Below, in pieces: positions 13,106 to 25,800 of a DNA stretch of 64,000 bases (position 1 is the stretch's first letter; every line of letters begins with the position of its first letter). Source of the DNA: Lineus longissimus (lineage: Eukaryota; Nemertea; Pilidiophora; Heteronemertea; Lineidae); NCBI RefSeq assembly GCF_910592395.1, contig NC_088320.1, forward strand, positions 8,496,001 through 8,560,000, in the 5' to 3' direction. The notes under the pieces were generated by a model. The model was given only the letters and a program-made list of their open reading frames with translations. It was not told the DNA's origin and did no database searches. The translations under genes and the position numbers were made by a program.

Positions 13106-13325
13106 GTTACAAAAACCTGACTTGAAGCTTGGCCGAAAAGGTGTGTTTTCGGCGACTTCTTTAATGAGAGAGGTGAAAGTTCCAGCGACCGCGACTGACT
13201 AGCGGAGGACATCCCAAGCCTTGGGACCAGCACCGTCAGGCTGCCATATTCAGAAGAACTTTTTGAACGAGAAATTGTCAGCAAGCAGGGATCAACTGAC
13301 GACCGCAGACCGCAGACCACAACCG
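13106..13325 (-). pseudogene. LINE reverse transcriptase C-terminus, decayed
   Basis: Reading the minus strand, one frame gives LRSSVDPCLLTISRSK. It aligns with LRSSDDPWLLAIPRSN of the longer LINE protein at 21912-22886. A shifted frame then gives GAGPKAWDVL (compare RAAGLWNALP), and a third stretch gives KKSPKTHLFG (compare KSKLKTHLF). The order and spacing match the C-terminal segment of L2/CR1-like retrotransposon ORF2, with at least two frameshifts. The element is a short 3' fragment without visible RT motifs. It is non-functional. Confidence 0.75.
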
Positions 13326-13330
13326 CTACA

Positions 13331-15534
13331 CTGATTGAAGAGACTGGGGTGTCATCCTGAGGTCAAAGCGACAGCATGCAGCAATCAAATGGAAACGAAT
13401 TTCCGCGAGGAATACTGGCACTCTCTCCATATTTGTAAGCAAAGGTATGGGTCATTAGGCTGATTTACAAGCAATTTTGAAAAACAATATACACCGGGTG
13501 TGAACACCGTTCATGACCATTGATAATGATGCGAATCAAGTGCGCATCAACGACTGATGCCACCAACTGAAGAATATGCTCTTCCTTTATACTCGTCTGT
13601 TGAGGAGTGATTACGCATGTTTATGCCTAACACAAACCTATATTGCTACGCACACGCTGGCCGGGTATCAATGACAGCAGTGAGATTGGCAATTTCAATA
13701 AGAACTATATTTTACTGGGTAAGAGATGTGGATGAATGCATCCGCTGACTGTTTGCTGTTACCTTATACGAAGATTAAAACTACTCGAACTTCGTTTTAA
13801 TAATACACCTCTCACAAAAAACCGTCGCCGTAATTTCCTGAAACGTGAGAAGCTCAATATCATGAGTACTGAATACAACTGCATGAAAAGCTGTTAACCG
13901 ACGCAACGCTATGTTCTAATCAATATCCGAAAAGTTCAGTCAAACACATTTAGTTACGCCTGAGTTGCATAGATTATCCTTTATAAAAAACGCCGCACCA
14001 CTTTACACTTTGGTGTTCCAAACGACAAGATTCTCCACTTTAGAGGTAAATTCCATTGCGTGTAGAAGGACAACCTGGTTTAAAAGGAACATAAAATTGA
14101 TTCAATCCAGTGTTGTCCGCTAAACATGTTTTTTAATGCAAAACTGCGACTTAAAACAGAGTTCTTCCGACAATTTTGCGAAAATGCAATGGAGTGACAC
14201 GCTAAGTGCGCAGAGAAGAAGAAGAAGAAGCAGGCGAATTCGACGACATGGACGACATGTGATGGAGACTAACCGTCGAAGACACTTTACTGTGATTACG
14301 AGTGACAGTTGAGGTGAATAGGACTTTGTTGAAATAGGAGATGCATGTATGAAGTATGCACCGGGATCGGGTGTCATGTGGATGATGTCCCATCCAAGAA
14401 CGAATAGAGATCAACTGAACTATTACCTCCCTTAAAACATGTAAAACCAGTTTGCGGGGGCCACTTCGTGTTTTTTGGGTGCATTTATAGTAGCAAATCT
14501 TTCATTTAAAATGCATTGTACTTTTTAGTCCCTCGACTCCTTCTAATGCAATTTAGTTAATTAACATCATGAATAATTAAGCGAGAGCTGAGGTGATGGT
14601 GGTGTGATATTTCCCATGGGTTCCTATTCTACGGCACGACCAAGTTGATTGGAATCATGGAAAAGTTTCCGCGTTATAGAGATAACATTATTTTTTTGTA
14701 TTTGCAGTCGCATGTAGGGTAAAGAAGAACAATTGTAGCCCCCCCCGATACAATTTGATGTCTTACTGGAATTTGCGCAACGCAACGAAATGAGCGAAAT
14801 GGGGGAGCGACCATTAATTTTGACCCCCACAAGTTTTTGTCCCTAAAAAATAACTTGGGGCTAACACGGCCACAGATTACCTCCATATATTGATCAGAAT
14901 CAGAATTGTGATGAACTATGTGATGTGACGTGTGTCGACTCTCTAAATGCAGTCAAGCGGGCAGGTCTGTTACACTTGCTGTTGCTCTAGACCTTCTTCC
15001 TCAAGTTGAAGTATTTGATATGTCTGACTCATGACATGAATGATGAAAAACATCGTGATATCAAACTTGCTCCAGGGTAGCTACGAGCTTTCATCGGTCT
15101 CGGTCTCATAGATTTTTTAATGCACTGAAAATCTGGTACACTAACACTACACAGGCAAAGATCCAACGGTTATCTTACTGCTTTGGCATCATTGAATTAT
15201 TTATTTTGCCTTACTACATTCATAATGAATGAATAATAAAGGTAAAGCAGCACAGTTTGTTAAATAAAAACTCCTTTGGGATTCTCTCGAACACATGGTG
15301 CCCAGAACTTTATTTAAATCGAAGAGTCTCATCTCGAGGCTGTTCCAATATCCCTGCGACATTTTCGCTCTTTCCAGTGCGCCGATGGCTTACACGATGA
15401 TGGTGGTGGATGCAGTCCTAGCAGAAACAGCATATCTGTACTATTGTTATGCCGTATTTGTCGAAGTTGGAAAGCGAGAACAACGAGGAAATGGGCATTT
15501 TTTATAAAAACTATCAAACAACAGGTATCTCCTC
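13331..15534. other. No recognisable gene; GAA microsatellite
   Basis: A short (GAA)n tract is at 14213-14231. The stretch 14735-14850 with CCCCCC and GGGGG runs and a GACCCCCACAAGTTTTTG segment resembles the G-tract repeats at 2440 and 33190, but only loosely. No coding feature is supported. Confidence 0.4.
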
Positions 15535-15535
15535 T

Positions 15536-16322
15536 GGCTCACCGTAGGGGAATCTATACAACACCGCAGTTAAGTGTCCGTCGTCCGTCGTCGTCGTTGT
15601 CGTTGTCTGTATCCTGTTTCAGAAAGAGTGGCACGTTTCTTAACCGCTAGGGCTATGATCTTGAAACTTTGTACACAAGGTCACAAAGGTCAAATGGCGT
15701 AAATTGGCCGCTTGAGGGTAACTATGGGACGTTCCTTAACCGCTGAATCTATGAATTTGAAATATGGTAGACATTACTCCCTAAACCAGATAACCTCTGA
15801 CACCAAATCGGTCCGATCTGATTCTCGACTTGGCCACCAGGTGGCCAAAACTAAAAAAGGTACAAAGTGCAATATTACGCTTATCAGTGACTTGTTTTTA
15901 ATGATATTTCTATGGTAGGTACTCTAAGCAAGGATACATCACATATCCTACTGTTTTTTTTTATTTTACCTAATTTTCAAGCTCACATGGGTCAAATAGC
16001 GTAAATTGGCCCTTTGAATGTAACTATGGCACGTTTCTTAACCGCTGAATCTATGAATTTGAAATGTGGTAGACATTACTCCCTATGGCATGTTACCTCA
16101 AACACGAAATTTCGATCCGATCTGATTCTCGACTTGGCCACCAGGAGGCCAAAACAATATCTCGCTTATTAGTGACTTGTTTTCGATGATATTTTTATGG
16201 TAGGTACTCCAAGCAACGATACATCACATGTCATACCGACTTTGGTTTGACCTATATACTACACATGTAGCATGCACCAAATATCTACGCCAAGAGCACA
16301 ATGGCCCTTGGCCGTTTCATTT
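15536..16322 (+). mobile_element. CTCACC repeat family, copy 1
   Basis: Begins GGCTCACCG, continues with a GTCCGTCGTCC/TCG-rich leader, and has about two tandem units of about 300 bp. Each unit contains AAATGGCGTAAATTGGCC, GGCACGTTTCTTAACCGCT and the near-palindromic TTGGCCACCAGGNGGCCAAA. It ends with AATGGCCCTTGGCCGTTTCATTT. Two more copies lie at 28593-30004 and 54819-55964. It is non-coding. The family's mechanism is unknown to me; similar CTCACC...GGTGAGC repeats occur widely in marine invertebrate genomes. Confidence 0.8.
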
Positions 16323-16330
16323 TGATTAAT

Positions 16331-16984
16331 GTCGTTCTCAATTTCTCGATATATTCTGTCCGAATTCTCCTGTAAGAGAAGGACAGAAGTTTCATTATAT
16401 TTTCTGAAGTTGATTCTATTCTGAATGTACCAGATGTATGCAGAGATGTCTAATTTTTAGAACGCTTTAGAATAGAGGCACATAACTGTTAGTGATTACA
16501 ATTATTTTAGGAATAATATGACCTAATAAATCGCTACTCTAAACACCACGGAGTTAAGTATGTCAACACAAGCAGGCGATCGGCATGAGATATCAATAAA
16601 ACTCATTATCTGCTTCCATTAGCTGTCAGGGAATAAGGAGGTGTGCTACCAGAGGTCGATCATAGTCACTGTGCACCTATTGATATTCTACCAATGAAAA
16701 CACAAATGATGGCAAGTGCGGCGTACTACAATAAAAAAAACGTTTAAATTAGTTTCCCGTCAGACCAACCGAGACAAACAGGCTAAACCGATTACCTACA
16801 AAACAGACGTCAAATGGTCTGTCGTGACAACTGGAGAAAGACGAGCTGGACCCCTCAGTCACATGGGAATCCAAGAACTGCAGAAATATACTTGTCACAA
16901 GGTCTGGCTGTATTACTATGCTTTCACAGAAGATTTGAATGACGATGTCAATCACTTTTAGGGACATCTGAGTTTGAAGTCGAC
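16331..16984. other. No recognisable feature
   Basis: No repeat match or coding signal. Opposed frames of 72 and 81 codons overlap each other here and carry no motif. Confidence 0.45.
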
Positions 16985-17222
16985 CAAGTCGTCACAGGGT
17001 AGATCCATGGCTTTAGGAAGGGTGGAAAGGGTCGACGCATTGAGAGTTAACTCGGGTCAAATCGGAGTCAACATCGGAAAAGCGTGATAATTCAGTCAGA
17101 TTTCCAATTTGTCCTTTTTTGCAGTTTGTTGATTGAGACTACTTGTGTAGAATAGGAGGTGACCGGGAGGCCGACAGCTGGGTAACATTGCCCTTAATAA
17201 TACCAATGGTCCTTTAATGCAC
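16985..17222 (+). mobile_element. CCGACAGCT family, 3' half (+)
   Basis: Matches the right half of the complete element at 30500-31078. Shared landmarks are GGGTAGATCCATGGCT, GGTCAAATCGGAGTCAACAT, TGATAATTCAGTCAGAT, GTAGAATAGGAGGTGAC and CCGACAGCTGGGTAA, ending in GGTCCTTTAA. It pairs as a large inverted repeat with the minus-strand copy at 17500-17755. Confidence 0.75.
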
Positions 17223-17499
17223 AAGCTCTAGCTAAGCAAATAAGAGTTACGTAATGCGAATTGATAGGATGCCAGGATATAGTGTCACCTTTGGCGGCCC
17301 TTGATTATTTTTGTAATTCATGGTAGTCTCAGAATATACGATAAAATGAATCAGCAAATAGGCTCTAATCCGAAAAAGAGCCTATGTGAGCCCTCAAAAA
17401 AGGCCAGGAAGTCCAGCTTTGGGCAATTTAGCTGACTGCGAAGACGGAGGCCCTGGCTCTCTGTAATGTAACGACCGCGCCTGGAGCTGTTTCGATGAT

Positions 17500-17755
17500 T
17501 GCAAGACTGTCCCTGGAATACGGGCAATGTTACCCAGCTGTCGGCTGTCCAGTCACCTCCTATTCTACATGTAGTTTCCATTAAGAAATTACGCAAAAAA
17601 GGAAAAATTCAAAATCTTACTGATTATCACGCTATTCCGATGTTGACTCCAATTTGACCCGAGCTTGCCCTCCATTCGTCGACCCACTCCATGTGGACCG
17701 ATGCACTAGTATGGCGCTACCTGGAGCCATGGATCTACACTGTGAAGTCTCGTTG
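17500..17755 (-). mobile_element. CCGACAGCT family, 3' half (-)
   Basis: Inverted partner of 16985-17222, separated from it by about 280 bp. On the minus strand it reads GTAGATCCATGGCTCCAGG, then GGTCAAATTGGAGTCAACAT, then GTAGAATAGGAGGTGACTGG and GCCGACAGCTGGGTAACAT. Divergence between the pair is moderate, so they may be separate insertions rather than one foldback. Frames of 80 codons within it are fortuitous. Confidence 0.72.
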
Positions 17756-17759
17756 CAGA

Positions 17760-18778
17760 TATCAATTTTTTTCTTGTTGCTTAGCGAATCTCGGAGAGCC
17801 CGATTGTACCCCGGTGGCGGATGACTTTGCTTGTAATTTGTTTGAACACATGAACATACACTGTGTACACGCGTCATCTTCTCCTAAAGTAATTTCGAAA
17901 AATAAGAAAAATGGTAAAGAAAATGCGTAATTCGCAAGGCTTCAGCCCCCAACTCTCGGCATAACACTGCCTTTACTGCCCTCAGTGACCCTGTTGACGA
18001 GGTGAATTCGAAGTAACGTCGACTTATTCCGTCAGTGGGAAAGAAATTCGCGCGCTGGCATGGGAAGTCATTAACCCTTTCAGTGCGAAGATTAACGAAA
18101 ACTGTGTTCTTCTGATACGAAAATGTAAAAATGGTCAAAAACTTTCAGAAGTATATTCTGCTAATAAAACGGGAGAAGAATAAACATATTAAAGTAAAAA
18201 ACACTTATTTCCCCAAGTATACCCCTAAGATGATGGAATCCCTTTCGGATGACCATGGAAAGTCGGCACTAAAATTGACTCATTCAATTTGTCATGTTTA
18301 GGCATTGATGGAAGTCGTGCTAAGTTCTAAAACCAAGTTCTAAGTTCACCTGCCTATCACCAAACTGTCAGTTGACTAGTCATCTTTCGCGAGATTCACA
18401 ACTATGTTGATGTAATGTCTGAACTTTAATTAGAGAAGATACTAATCCTGCCTAGACGATGAACCCGTGAGTCTCTTTTATCACGAAATGACACATCAAG
18501 GTCGTCCTAAGATTGCTTCAAAGGGAAGGAATTGCCTGCTTCGTATTAGATATATGATTCGCATATGTCAGACAATATTTCATCAACCTAAAATTCTGTG
18601 GCTAGAGTTGTAACTAACACGAAAAGCATGAGCCATTGCAGAGCGCGGACAATCGTCTTGTGGATGCATATTCTGTGGAGGACTGTCTTTGCATGCATTT
18701 GAAAGTCTACAAACATAATACCAACGATATGTGTACGTTTTAGGATTCATAAGGTTTACTTAGAAGCGATGCCATTTA
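17760..18778. other. No recognisable feature
   Basis: No coding or repeat signal beyond the neighbouring element ends. Confidence 0.45.
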
Positions 18779-18789
18779 ATGAAGAGAAC

Positions 18790-18862
18790 GGCTAAGGTAA
18801 AAGTGGATGGTGACTCGGCAGCCGACAGCTTCCTAATAATGATAATGTCCTTGGTCCTTAGT
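18790..18862 (+). mobile_element. CCGACAGCT family, 3' end fragment
   Basis: A short fragment containing GGTGACTCGGCAGCCGACAGCT followed by AATAATGATAATGTCC and TGGTCCTTA, matching the terminal 70 bp of 30500-31078. Truncated on the left. Confidence 0.6.
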
Positions 18863-19630
18863 ACAGCTAGTTCAGCCTTACGTACGTCGATCATAGTAGT
18901 GATTTGTGGTGGATTTTTGTACCATTGCAGAAAGTGCATTCAATATTTTCTTATCAGGGGTTCGTTTCTCATAAGGGACTAGATGCAGCCCTTCAAAAGA
19001 TTTCATTTCGGCCTAGGTCAGTGAAATTAGACAACGCATCACTGACTTCTCGACGTCCCCAAACAGACGAAGCTTGATCTTATTAGGCCGTGGACCCAAT
19101 TCTAAAAAGCCTTTCAGAAATAATTTCGTTCTTTTACAGTTTTGGAATATATCAGTTAAAACAACTAATCCTGGTTGTTCCTATAACACACGAACTGTGA
19201 TATTCGTGAAAATAGTTAATAATTACTATTTCGATAGTTAAGAGAACGAATTTCACTGTCGGTGCAGTTGGTAAAAAATTACAATTAATGGTTAAGAAGA
19301 ACTATTTCTATTCTTAAAACATGGCATTTCTCAGTCGGTACAGCAGGAGCTATCCAAGTCGTAAAGAATCCTATAAGATAATTACTTATACATTTTTTGT
19401 GGGTGGTAGGACTTAATATTAATATAGCAAATTTGGCCATCAAAGTTAGACGTGGTGAATTATAACGACTCGTGATATCCGGTCAATGTGCAAGTGTGTT
19501 TATAATGTTATGTTTACACGATGTTATTTTATTGATAATTACTTTACCCCCGAAATGTTGTAACGAGAGAAAAGCTTCTTGGAGTTGGTCCCCGGCCTAT
19601 ATTCTCAATATGCATGAAAATGGGAGCATA
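18863..19630. other. No recognisable feature
   Basis: AT-rich, with GTTAAT/ATTAAC-like words around 19200-19320 but no clear boundaries. No gene supported. Confidence 0.4.
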
Positions 19631-20183
19631 CATATGTTCCCCGGTACCTATGTTCCCCGAAGAGGTACCTATGTTCCCCGATGAGGTACCTATGTTCCCC
19701 GGTATCTATGTTCCCCAGGTACCTATGTTCCCAGTACCTATGTCCGCAAAGAAAAGTGTGTTTTTTGTGATACGGTTTGTTTCCAAAATTCCTGGAAAGA
19801 CCCCACAGAATGAAGTCACTGAATTCCAGGAAATTGCAATTCCCAGAAATCCCCCAAAAAGCAGAGTTTCAGTATTTTTTGTTTGTATTAAAAGACATTT
19901 TTACTCAGCATAGATTCATTGTTTCGTGACTTAAAGGCCAAGGTGCACGCTCCTTTGCTTTAAATTGGTACATACACTGTGTCATAAAAACTATATGGGG
20001 GAACATAGCTACCGGGGAACATAGGTACCTCTTGGGGAAGATAGGTACTGGGGAACATAGGTACCTCTTGGGGGAAGATAGGTACTGGGGAAGATAGGTA
20101 TCTCTTGGGGAAGATAGGTACCGGGGAAGATAGGTACCGGGGAAGATAGGTACCGGGGAACATAGGTACCGGAGAACATAGGG
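19631..20183. mobile_element. Foldback of GGTACC-TATGTTCCCC units
   Basis: The left arm (19631-19742) has about six units of GGTACCTATGTTCCCC, some spaced by GAAGA or GATGA. The right arm (19997-20183) has about eleven units of the same word in reverse complement (GGGGAACATAGGTACC, with AAGATAGG variants and CTCTT spacers). Between them lie about 250 bp of unique sequence. The arms are complementary, so single strands can fold. Open frames such as the repeated YVPRYLSSPVPIFP proteins come from translating the array and are not genes. Confidence 0.85.
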
Positions 20184-20184
20184 A

Positions 20185-21735
20185 TGACCCCATGAAAATT
20201 GGTGTAAGAGAGAGAGGCCTGTTTCTGCAACTAAGATGCAAACATTTCCCTTCGACATATTGCTAAAAGGCGCTTTTCTTTTCTAATGGTATACTATATA
20301 TTTATTAATTGATGCGACCATAAGAAAAACAAAAAAATAGAGAAATTAGAGTTGGCAGATTTATGTAAACGCTCTCAATTAAAAGTATGGATCTACAGCA
20401 CGCGGATGAGAAAGAATAACGAGCAAACTGTGTGATGATAATATTTGAACCAAAGGTAAACATATATGATAAATTGTTTCGTCAAATTTTGCTGGGTTAT
20501 TGGCACAAACGTATCGTGAAGAAAAAAAAGAACATGATAATTGAATCTGTAAAATCTAAGTACACAGAAGCGAAATTTGTTGAGTGTCTAGCTATTCTTA
20601 GATTTTAATGGGCGCTTTGTTAACTGAAACCGCCCAGAGTATAACTGTATTGGGAAAAATGTTCATAAAATTTTTTTTTCTGTCGGTATTAGATACCTTA
20701 CTTCAAATCGTAATTGTAATATCGACTATTTACACACACGTTATAATACAAGTTTCATATCATTGAAAAGGTTTTTTAATCAACTTTTACATGACATGCA
20801 TCACAATATTTTTTTCCCGAAAACAAATTGGCTTTTTTGAATTTTTTAAAACTCGGCCGTTATTCCTTGCCTCTCCTTACGTCATTCGGGCCTGTATTAG
20901 ACGGCGCTGCGTCATGAATGTGGTAATGCTAGTAATACTATAGTCAGTCTCGGGTTAGGTACAATCGGTTATTAATTGAGAGTTTTTAAGCCTAATGATA
21001 GACAACTCACATGCTTGGGCAATTTCGTTCCTTTTGTGCAAATTAAAGTCGTAACATTTCAATACTACCAAGAATACATGAGCGAGCTAGGCTTGTACTA
21101 GTTTTCTGGTATAAGATGATCTACACAGTCATGTACATGGACAAGTGAATGCGGGGTCATGTCTGCACGTTTCTTTTTCGGCCAGTATACAGAATGATTC
21201 AGACAACAGGACTGGGGCTCACGGAATGTGGCTCGGTCTGCAGCATCCGATATCCGTGACGTCATATGGAATCAACGTGTAAACTATCTACTTCTCAGAG
21301 TAGTATTCTGTAAATAAATATTCGGGACCAAAACAAGCGTTTTGGCCCGTTCAGACCAGAACTGCGCCGGCGAAAATAGATTTTCTATCGAAAATCCACA
21401 CCAAAGACGCGCCGGAAAAAAAGACGCGCAGTCGCCGCCCGAAATAACTTTTGTTGTAATTCAATGCGCTCGCCGCGACGGTTTTTCTCACTGCGCATGC
21501 TCAGTCAGCAGGTGAATAGAGGGTGAGGACATTTACTGGTATATTCACCTACACACTTGGTTTCAACAATTTCAACTCCAGGACCCCTGGCTAGACCATG
21601 CCGAACGCAAAAGCAAAACATCTGCCCAATTGGGCGACCCAAACGGATTTACTAGTGATAACGGAACCTTTGATTCCCGAGGTCAGATTCCCGAAAAGAG
21701 TCAGATTTTATACGATAAGAGCAAGCCAGATCATA
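20185..21735. other. No gene seen; GC-rich candidate element end
   Basis: Mostly featureless AT-rich DNA. At 21345-21480 the composition changes to GC-rich with GGCCCGTTCAGACCAGAA, GCGCCGG and GCCGCGACGG. This resembles the outer part of some TIR DNA transposons, but I find no matching right end. A lone element end or a CpG-rich regulatory stretch are both possible. Confidence 0.3.
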
Positions 21736-22850
21736 AAATAATAATAATAATAATAATAATTTATTTGATTTAAAGTGCTAAAATAATGGTGCATACATTT
21801 TCTAAGCACTGTACATAATATTAAATGAGTACATTAAAAGTGGTGATTTCATGAGGATAAAAAACAGTTTAAAAACATCCGGAAAATATCAATATTTAAA
21901 ACATGTATGGCCTACTCTGAATATGTTAGGATAAAAAGATGAGTTTTGAGTTTACTCTTAAAAGTGTTTAGCACAGTGACATCACGTAACCAGCTTGGAA
22001 GGGCGTTCCACAGCCCCGCGGCCCGGACACACAGAGATCGATCCCCGAAGACCCCATTTGAACGTGGGATGGCAAGGAGCCAAGGGTCATCCGAGGACCG
22101 AAGTCTGCGGCCGGGCGCACGGAGACTGAGAAGTTCCTTCATATACTGTGGGCTCTCCTCATGATGGATGACCTTGTGGGTTGTGAGAAGAACTTTGTAG
22201 TCGATACGTGATGTCACCGGCAACCAATGAAGAGATTTTAAAATAGGGGTTATGTGCTCTCTCTTTTTGGACCTGGTTAAGAGGCGAGCACTAGCATTTT
22301 GTGCTTTTTGAAGGCGCTGGATTTCACAGCCCGGTAATCCGAGCAAAAGACCGTTTTGGAAATCAAGGCGAGATGTTATTAGCGCATTTATTACTCTGGC
22401 ACAGGTGGTATTGTCCAGGTATCGTCTGATCTTTGCTATTCTATGGATCTGATAGTAAACCCCCCTCACCACTTGGGACACCTGTTGTGACATAGACATG
22501 TTTGCATCAAAAACAGCACCAAGATTTCGAACCTGAGATGAGGGAGTAACAGAGGATGATCCGATCTGGATTGAAGGAAGTGGCTCAAGTCTTGACAGCT
22601 TTCTCTTCGACGCAATGATGAGGAATTCAGTTTTATCATCATTGCCCTTCAAGTGATTGGGGCCAAGCCACTCCCGAACATCTGCTACACATGATTCAGC
22701 CTTTTTAATGGCAAGGCGGAGCCCTTCTGGTGTGACATCGAACGTATCATATAATTGTATGTCGTCCGCGAAGCCATGACGACACATGTCATGATTTTCA
22801 ATGATTGCCGCAAGGGGTTTGATGTATATAGAGAATGTATATACAGATTT
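21736..22850 (-). mobile_element. 5'-truncated L2/CR1-like LINE
   Basis: A minus-strand non-LTR retrotransposon. The reverse transcriptase C-terminal half is followed by a 3' UTR ending in a small hairpin (AGTGCT at 21774 pairing with AGCACT at 21805) and a (TAA/ATT)n tract at 21736-21760. Truncation of the 5' part is the usual outcome of target-primed reverse transcription. The homology ends near 22835, just upstream of where the GVPQGSVLGP motif should be. No clear target site duplication was found by eye. Confidence 0.85.
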
Positions 22851-22886
22851 TAAGGAGGACACATGGCAAATAATAGGCAAATGCAT
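21912..22886 (-). pseudogene. L2/CR1-like reverse transcriptase, C-terminal half
   Basis: A 324-codon open frame encoding the C-terminal half of a LINE ORF2, the protein that copies the element's RNA at the target site. Residues 39-42 are FADD, the catalytic motif C of the RT palm domain (usual form F/YADD). Residue 18 onward (FSIYIKPL) fits the segment that normally follows PQGSVLGP. Downstream are typical thumb and C-terminal landmarks: LITSRLDFQNGLL near the middle, ITPILKSLHWLPV, WNALPSWLRD and the ending FKSKLKTHLF. The first 17 residues are unrelated flank, so the listed start is not genuine. The endonuclease domain and RT motif A are missing. The frame has no stops, suggesting a relatively recent insertion. 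It cannot retrotranspose on its own. Confidence 0.85.
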
Positions 22887-25800
22887 TGGAACGGATGGAA
22901 ATGGTGGCTTTATTTGCCCTCCAAATACGCATCCCGCAGTGTTTCACGGGTAATTAGGTGTGACCCCTGTATGTGGGTAGGAACCGCGGCGTTTTCCGTT
23001 GCGTTCAACGCGCGTTTTTGGTGTGTAGGGACCTTTAATCGGCTCTTCATAATGACGTCTGCGCCGCTCCGAAATCGATCACAAAGTTTACTTTATAATT
23101 ATTTAAAAATCCATGTGCAAATATCAAAATGTCAAATGATTGCGTCTAAACCACCTCGTGGTTCAGATTTATCGTTTCGAGCGTTGCAGTATATGTGGGC
23201 GTGACTGATGTTAGCTGAAAAAATATTTTTACGGGTTTTTTTCGTATTCGTTGATTGAACAATAATCAGCGACATTCTGATGGTTAACGGCTTCATAGGA
23301 AGCCTTCGCGAGAAGCGCACTTTTGGCTCCGGGTTGAGAATGAACCCCTATTTCCAGTCGGCAGAGCAAGAGGAATTGCTTGATGACATTAAGAATGCAT
23401 ATTATTTGAATCGTCGGCCTTAAACAGGATTTGATGTCTCTCGGATGACATCTTTCCGAAACGGCCAATTTCCTTAAACCCCTACTCCTGCCAGAGATGC
23501 ACAACATGAAGGTGCGCAGTTGTTGATCATTGCAAAGACCACAGTTTTTCCTCATTCCTGCGCCTGTTTAGTTACAATTATTTGCCAATTCGTTTATCTC
23601 TGCCTCTCAGAATAATGTTATGTATTATGCAAGTGATGCTCGTCAGTGTCTCTCGAGGGCAATGATCTTGTTCATTCTGTTCAGCTTTAAGTAACAATAA
23701 GGTATACCAACGCTATCCGCATTTAAACAGTGCTTAGTTATTCAGCCACGCACAGCACACTACATATGGGTGAGAACTGGGAGCTTACGAGTTGGATATA
23801 AATTCCTTTTCATCCGATCACGGCTTAGTATAACGAAATGTTAAAATCACTGTACAAAAATAACTCTCATTTGCTCTGAGCCAAGCGTGTGAGTATTAGA
23901 TCTCTTGATTATGATTCAATGATCACAATATATTGCAAAAAGAAATCATATTTTCCTAACGGGTACAATGATGTTAGGCATTGGACAAAAAAGAATTCAG
24001 GGTAGTGGAAATATTGTGAAAAAAACGTATTTAGTAGGTCATAATTATCTTAGCATCGTTAAAATTGATATTCTAGGGCTCGGTTCATTCTAAGTACCCT
24101 GTACTATATTTTTATTGATTCTTTAAACTCTTTCATTATCATTATCATAACGTGCCTGTTTCACGTTGATGGCGTGGCGCACGGAGGTGGTGAATATGGA
24201 GCCCCGAGAACGGCTTATATCTTGGTGGCAGGTCTGAGAACAATGTAAAAAGATATCATTTCTAAATGGTCAAATCCCCGGCCAGGATCCAATGTATCTA
24301 TCTAGGCAGACTGAAAGCAAAATGAATGTCACATGTTATCAAAGGTACTTTTAGCTAAACAGTGTAAATACAGGCTTGATAACTTTTTGGTCAGTTTATT
24401 GAGTTTATAGCATGTCGGGAATGTCATGTTCATCTCGATAGTGGCGTTACAATTATGCGTGATCAAAATCTCGTGTGCCAGGCTAGTAACATAATCGACT
24501 TTATAAGATTATTTCCCATGCCCGTGGTCAATGAAATCCATGACCCAAACTCATGTTTCCGGAAACCAGCCAAATTTTGCGCGGATTCAGCCGATATTAT
24601 GAATGCACGATAACATGATTGATAGCATGATGGTTAATAGTAATGGTTAACAGAGAAAGATAAACACTATAATTACGTTCACTCTAAGACAGAAACCCGC
24701 CGTTTTTTTGTGATCCCATTGTGACTGATCCCTCTCTTTTTTGATATTAGAAGAAACGCTAAACAGTTTTACCGCTTTTTCTCTGTGTTCCCAATGTCAT
24801 GAAGGCTTGTTCCGTCAAACTGTTGCAGTGAAAGATGTGTAACAACCAAACCTACCGTTACACCGGCAATCTAAAACCAGTGGATCTGTATAACGTTGGC
24901 TGCTTCTATCTTGTATATTTCATCAGTCTGCCAGCCAGGTTTTAACAGAATATTTTTTTCTTTTCCCTAGTCGCGTAAATTTACCATTGACATCGCCGTC
25001 AGCAAATAAAGCCCTGGAACACGCTTTGCACCACCCTATTTCTGAGCAAGGATAGACCATAGCAGTAAAGCCTAACCATTGCCCAGGCAATCAATTTAAG
25101 TAAAACGGGCTGAGCTATTTTCTGTCCGGTTTCTGAATTATGCACCATTTTTCTGGAGTCATTTGATGATACTGACATTGCCTCCACTTCAAGGATATTA
25201 TATGTCAGCCACTCTCAATAATTACTCAAGGTATCATTTAAGAGGCAGACCAATTAAGAATAATGTGCTTGATCGTGTTTCTAACAGATGAGGCCAGAAG
25301 CTTTCACCACCATCGTTTACACCTATCGATCATTTCAGCAGTCTTCGACATTGCATTGGGTTCCCTAACTTAGACCTAAAGGTGCATTGTTGCTGTTTCG
25401 CTGCTACGTTTAGTCAGGTTTACCTGTGGATATTGTCAGCCCAAAAACTTCATTTACAATGCTACACATGCCGACTTATCGGCGGTGAATATCAGTCGTA
25501 AAGTCTCCTCCTTTCACCGCCGACACCAAGGGCCAGGAAATCCGTCGGTCGCACCATCATAAATGGGTGGCGAATCAAACTGCTCGACACAAAGTACGTG
25601 TAATTGAATGACGGCCTGAATTGATAATGCCAACCTCAGGATCAGGTTACCCTCCTTCTTTACAACATGCACTGTGCATTTGGGTTAGGTCAGCATCCCT
25701 GGAAGCGGTCTTCAATTATGATGGCTTCCAGTCCGTGTCTCTTGCGACAACCACGAGTAATTGTAATGTTATAGTCCAGCTGCTAAGCTTAGAATTGTGC

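Noticed and set aside
16985-17755. Single large foldback formed by the two inverted CCGACAGCT copies
   Set aside because: The arms are too diverged from each other relative to other copies; two independent insertions explain them as well.
19905-20258. Proline-rich repeated proteins (VPRYLSSPVPIFP type) on the minus strand
   Set aside because: Open in all three minus frames because the DNA is a tandem array without stops; explained by the GGTACC foldback.
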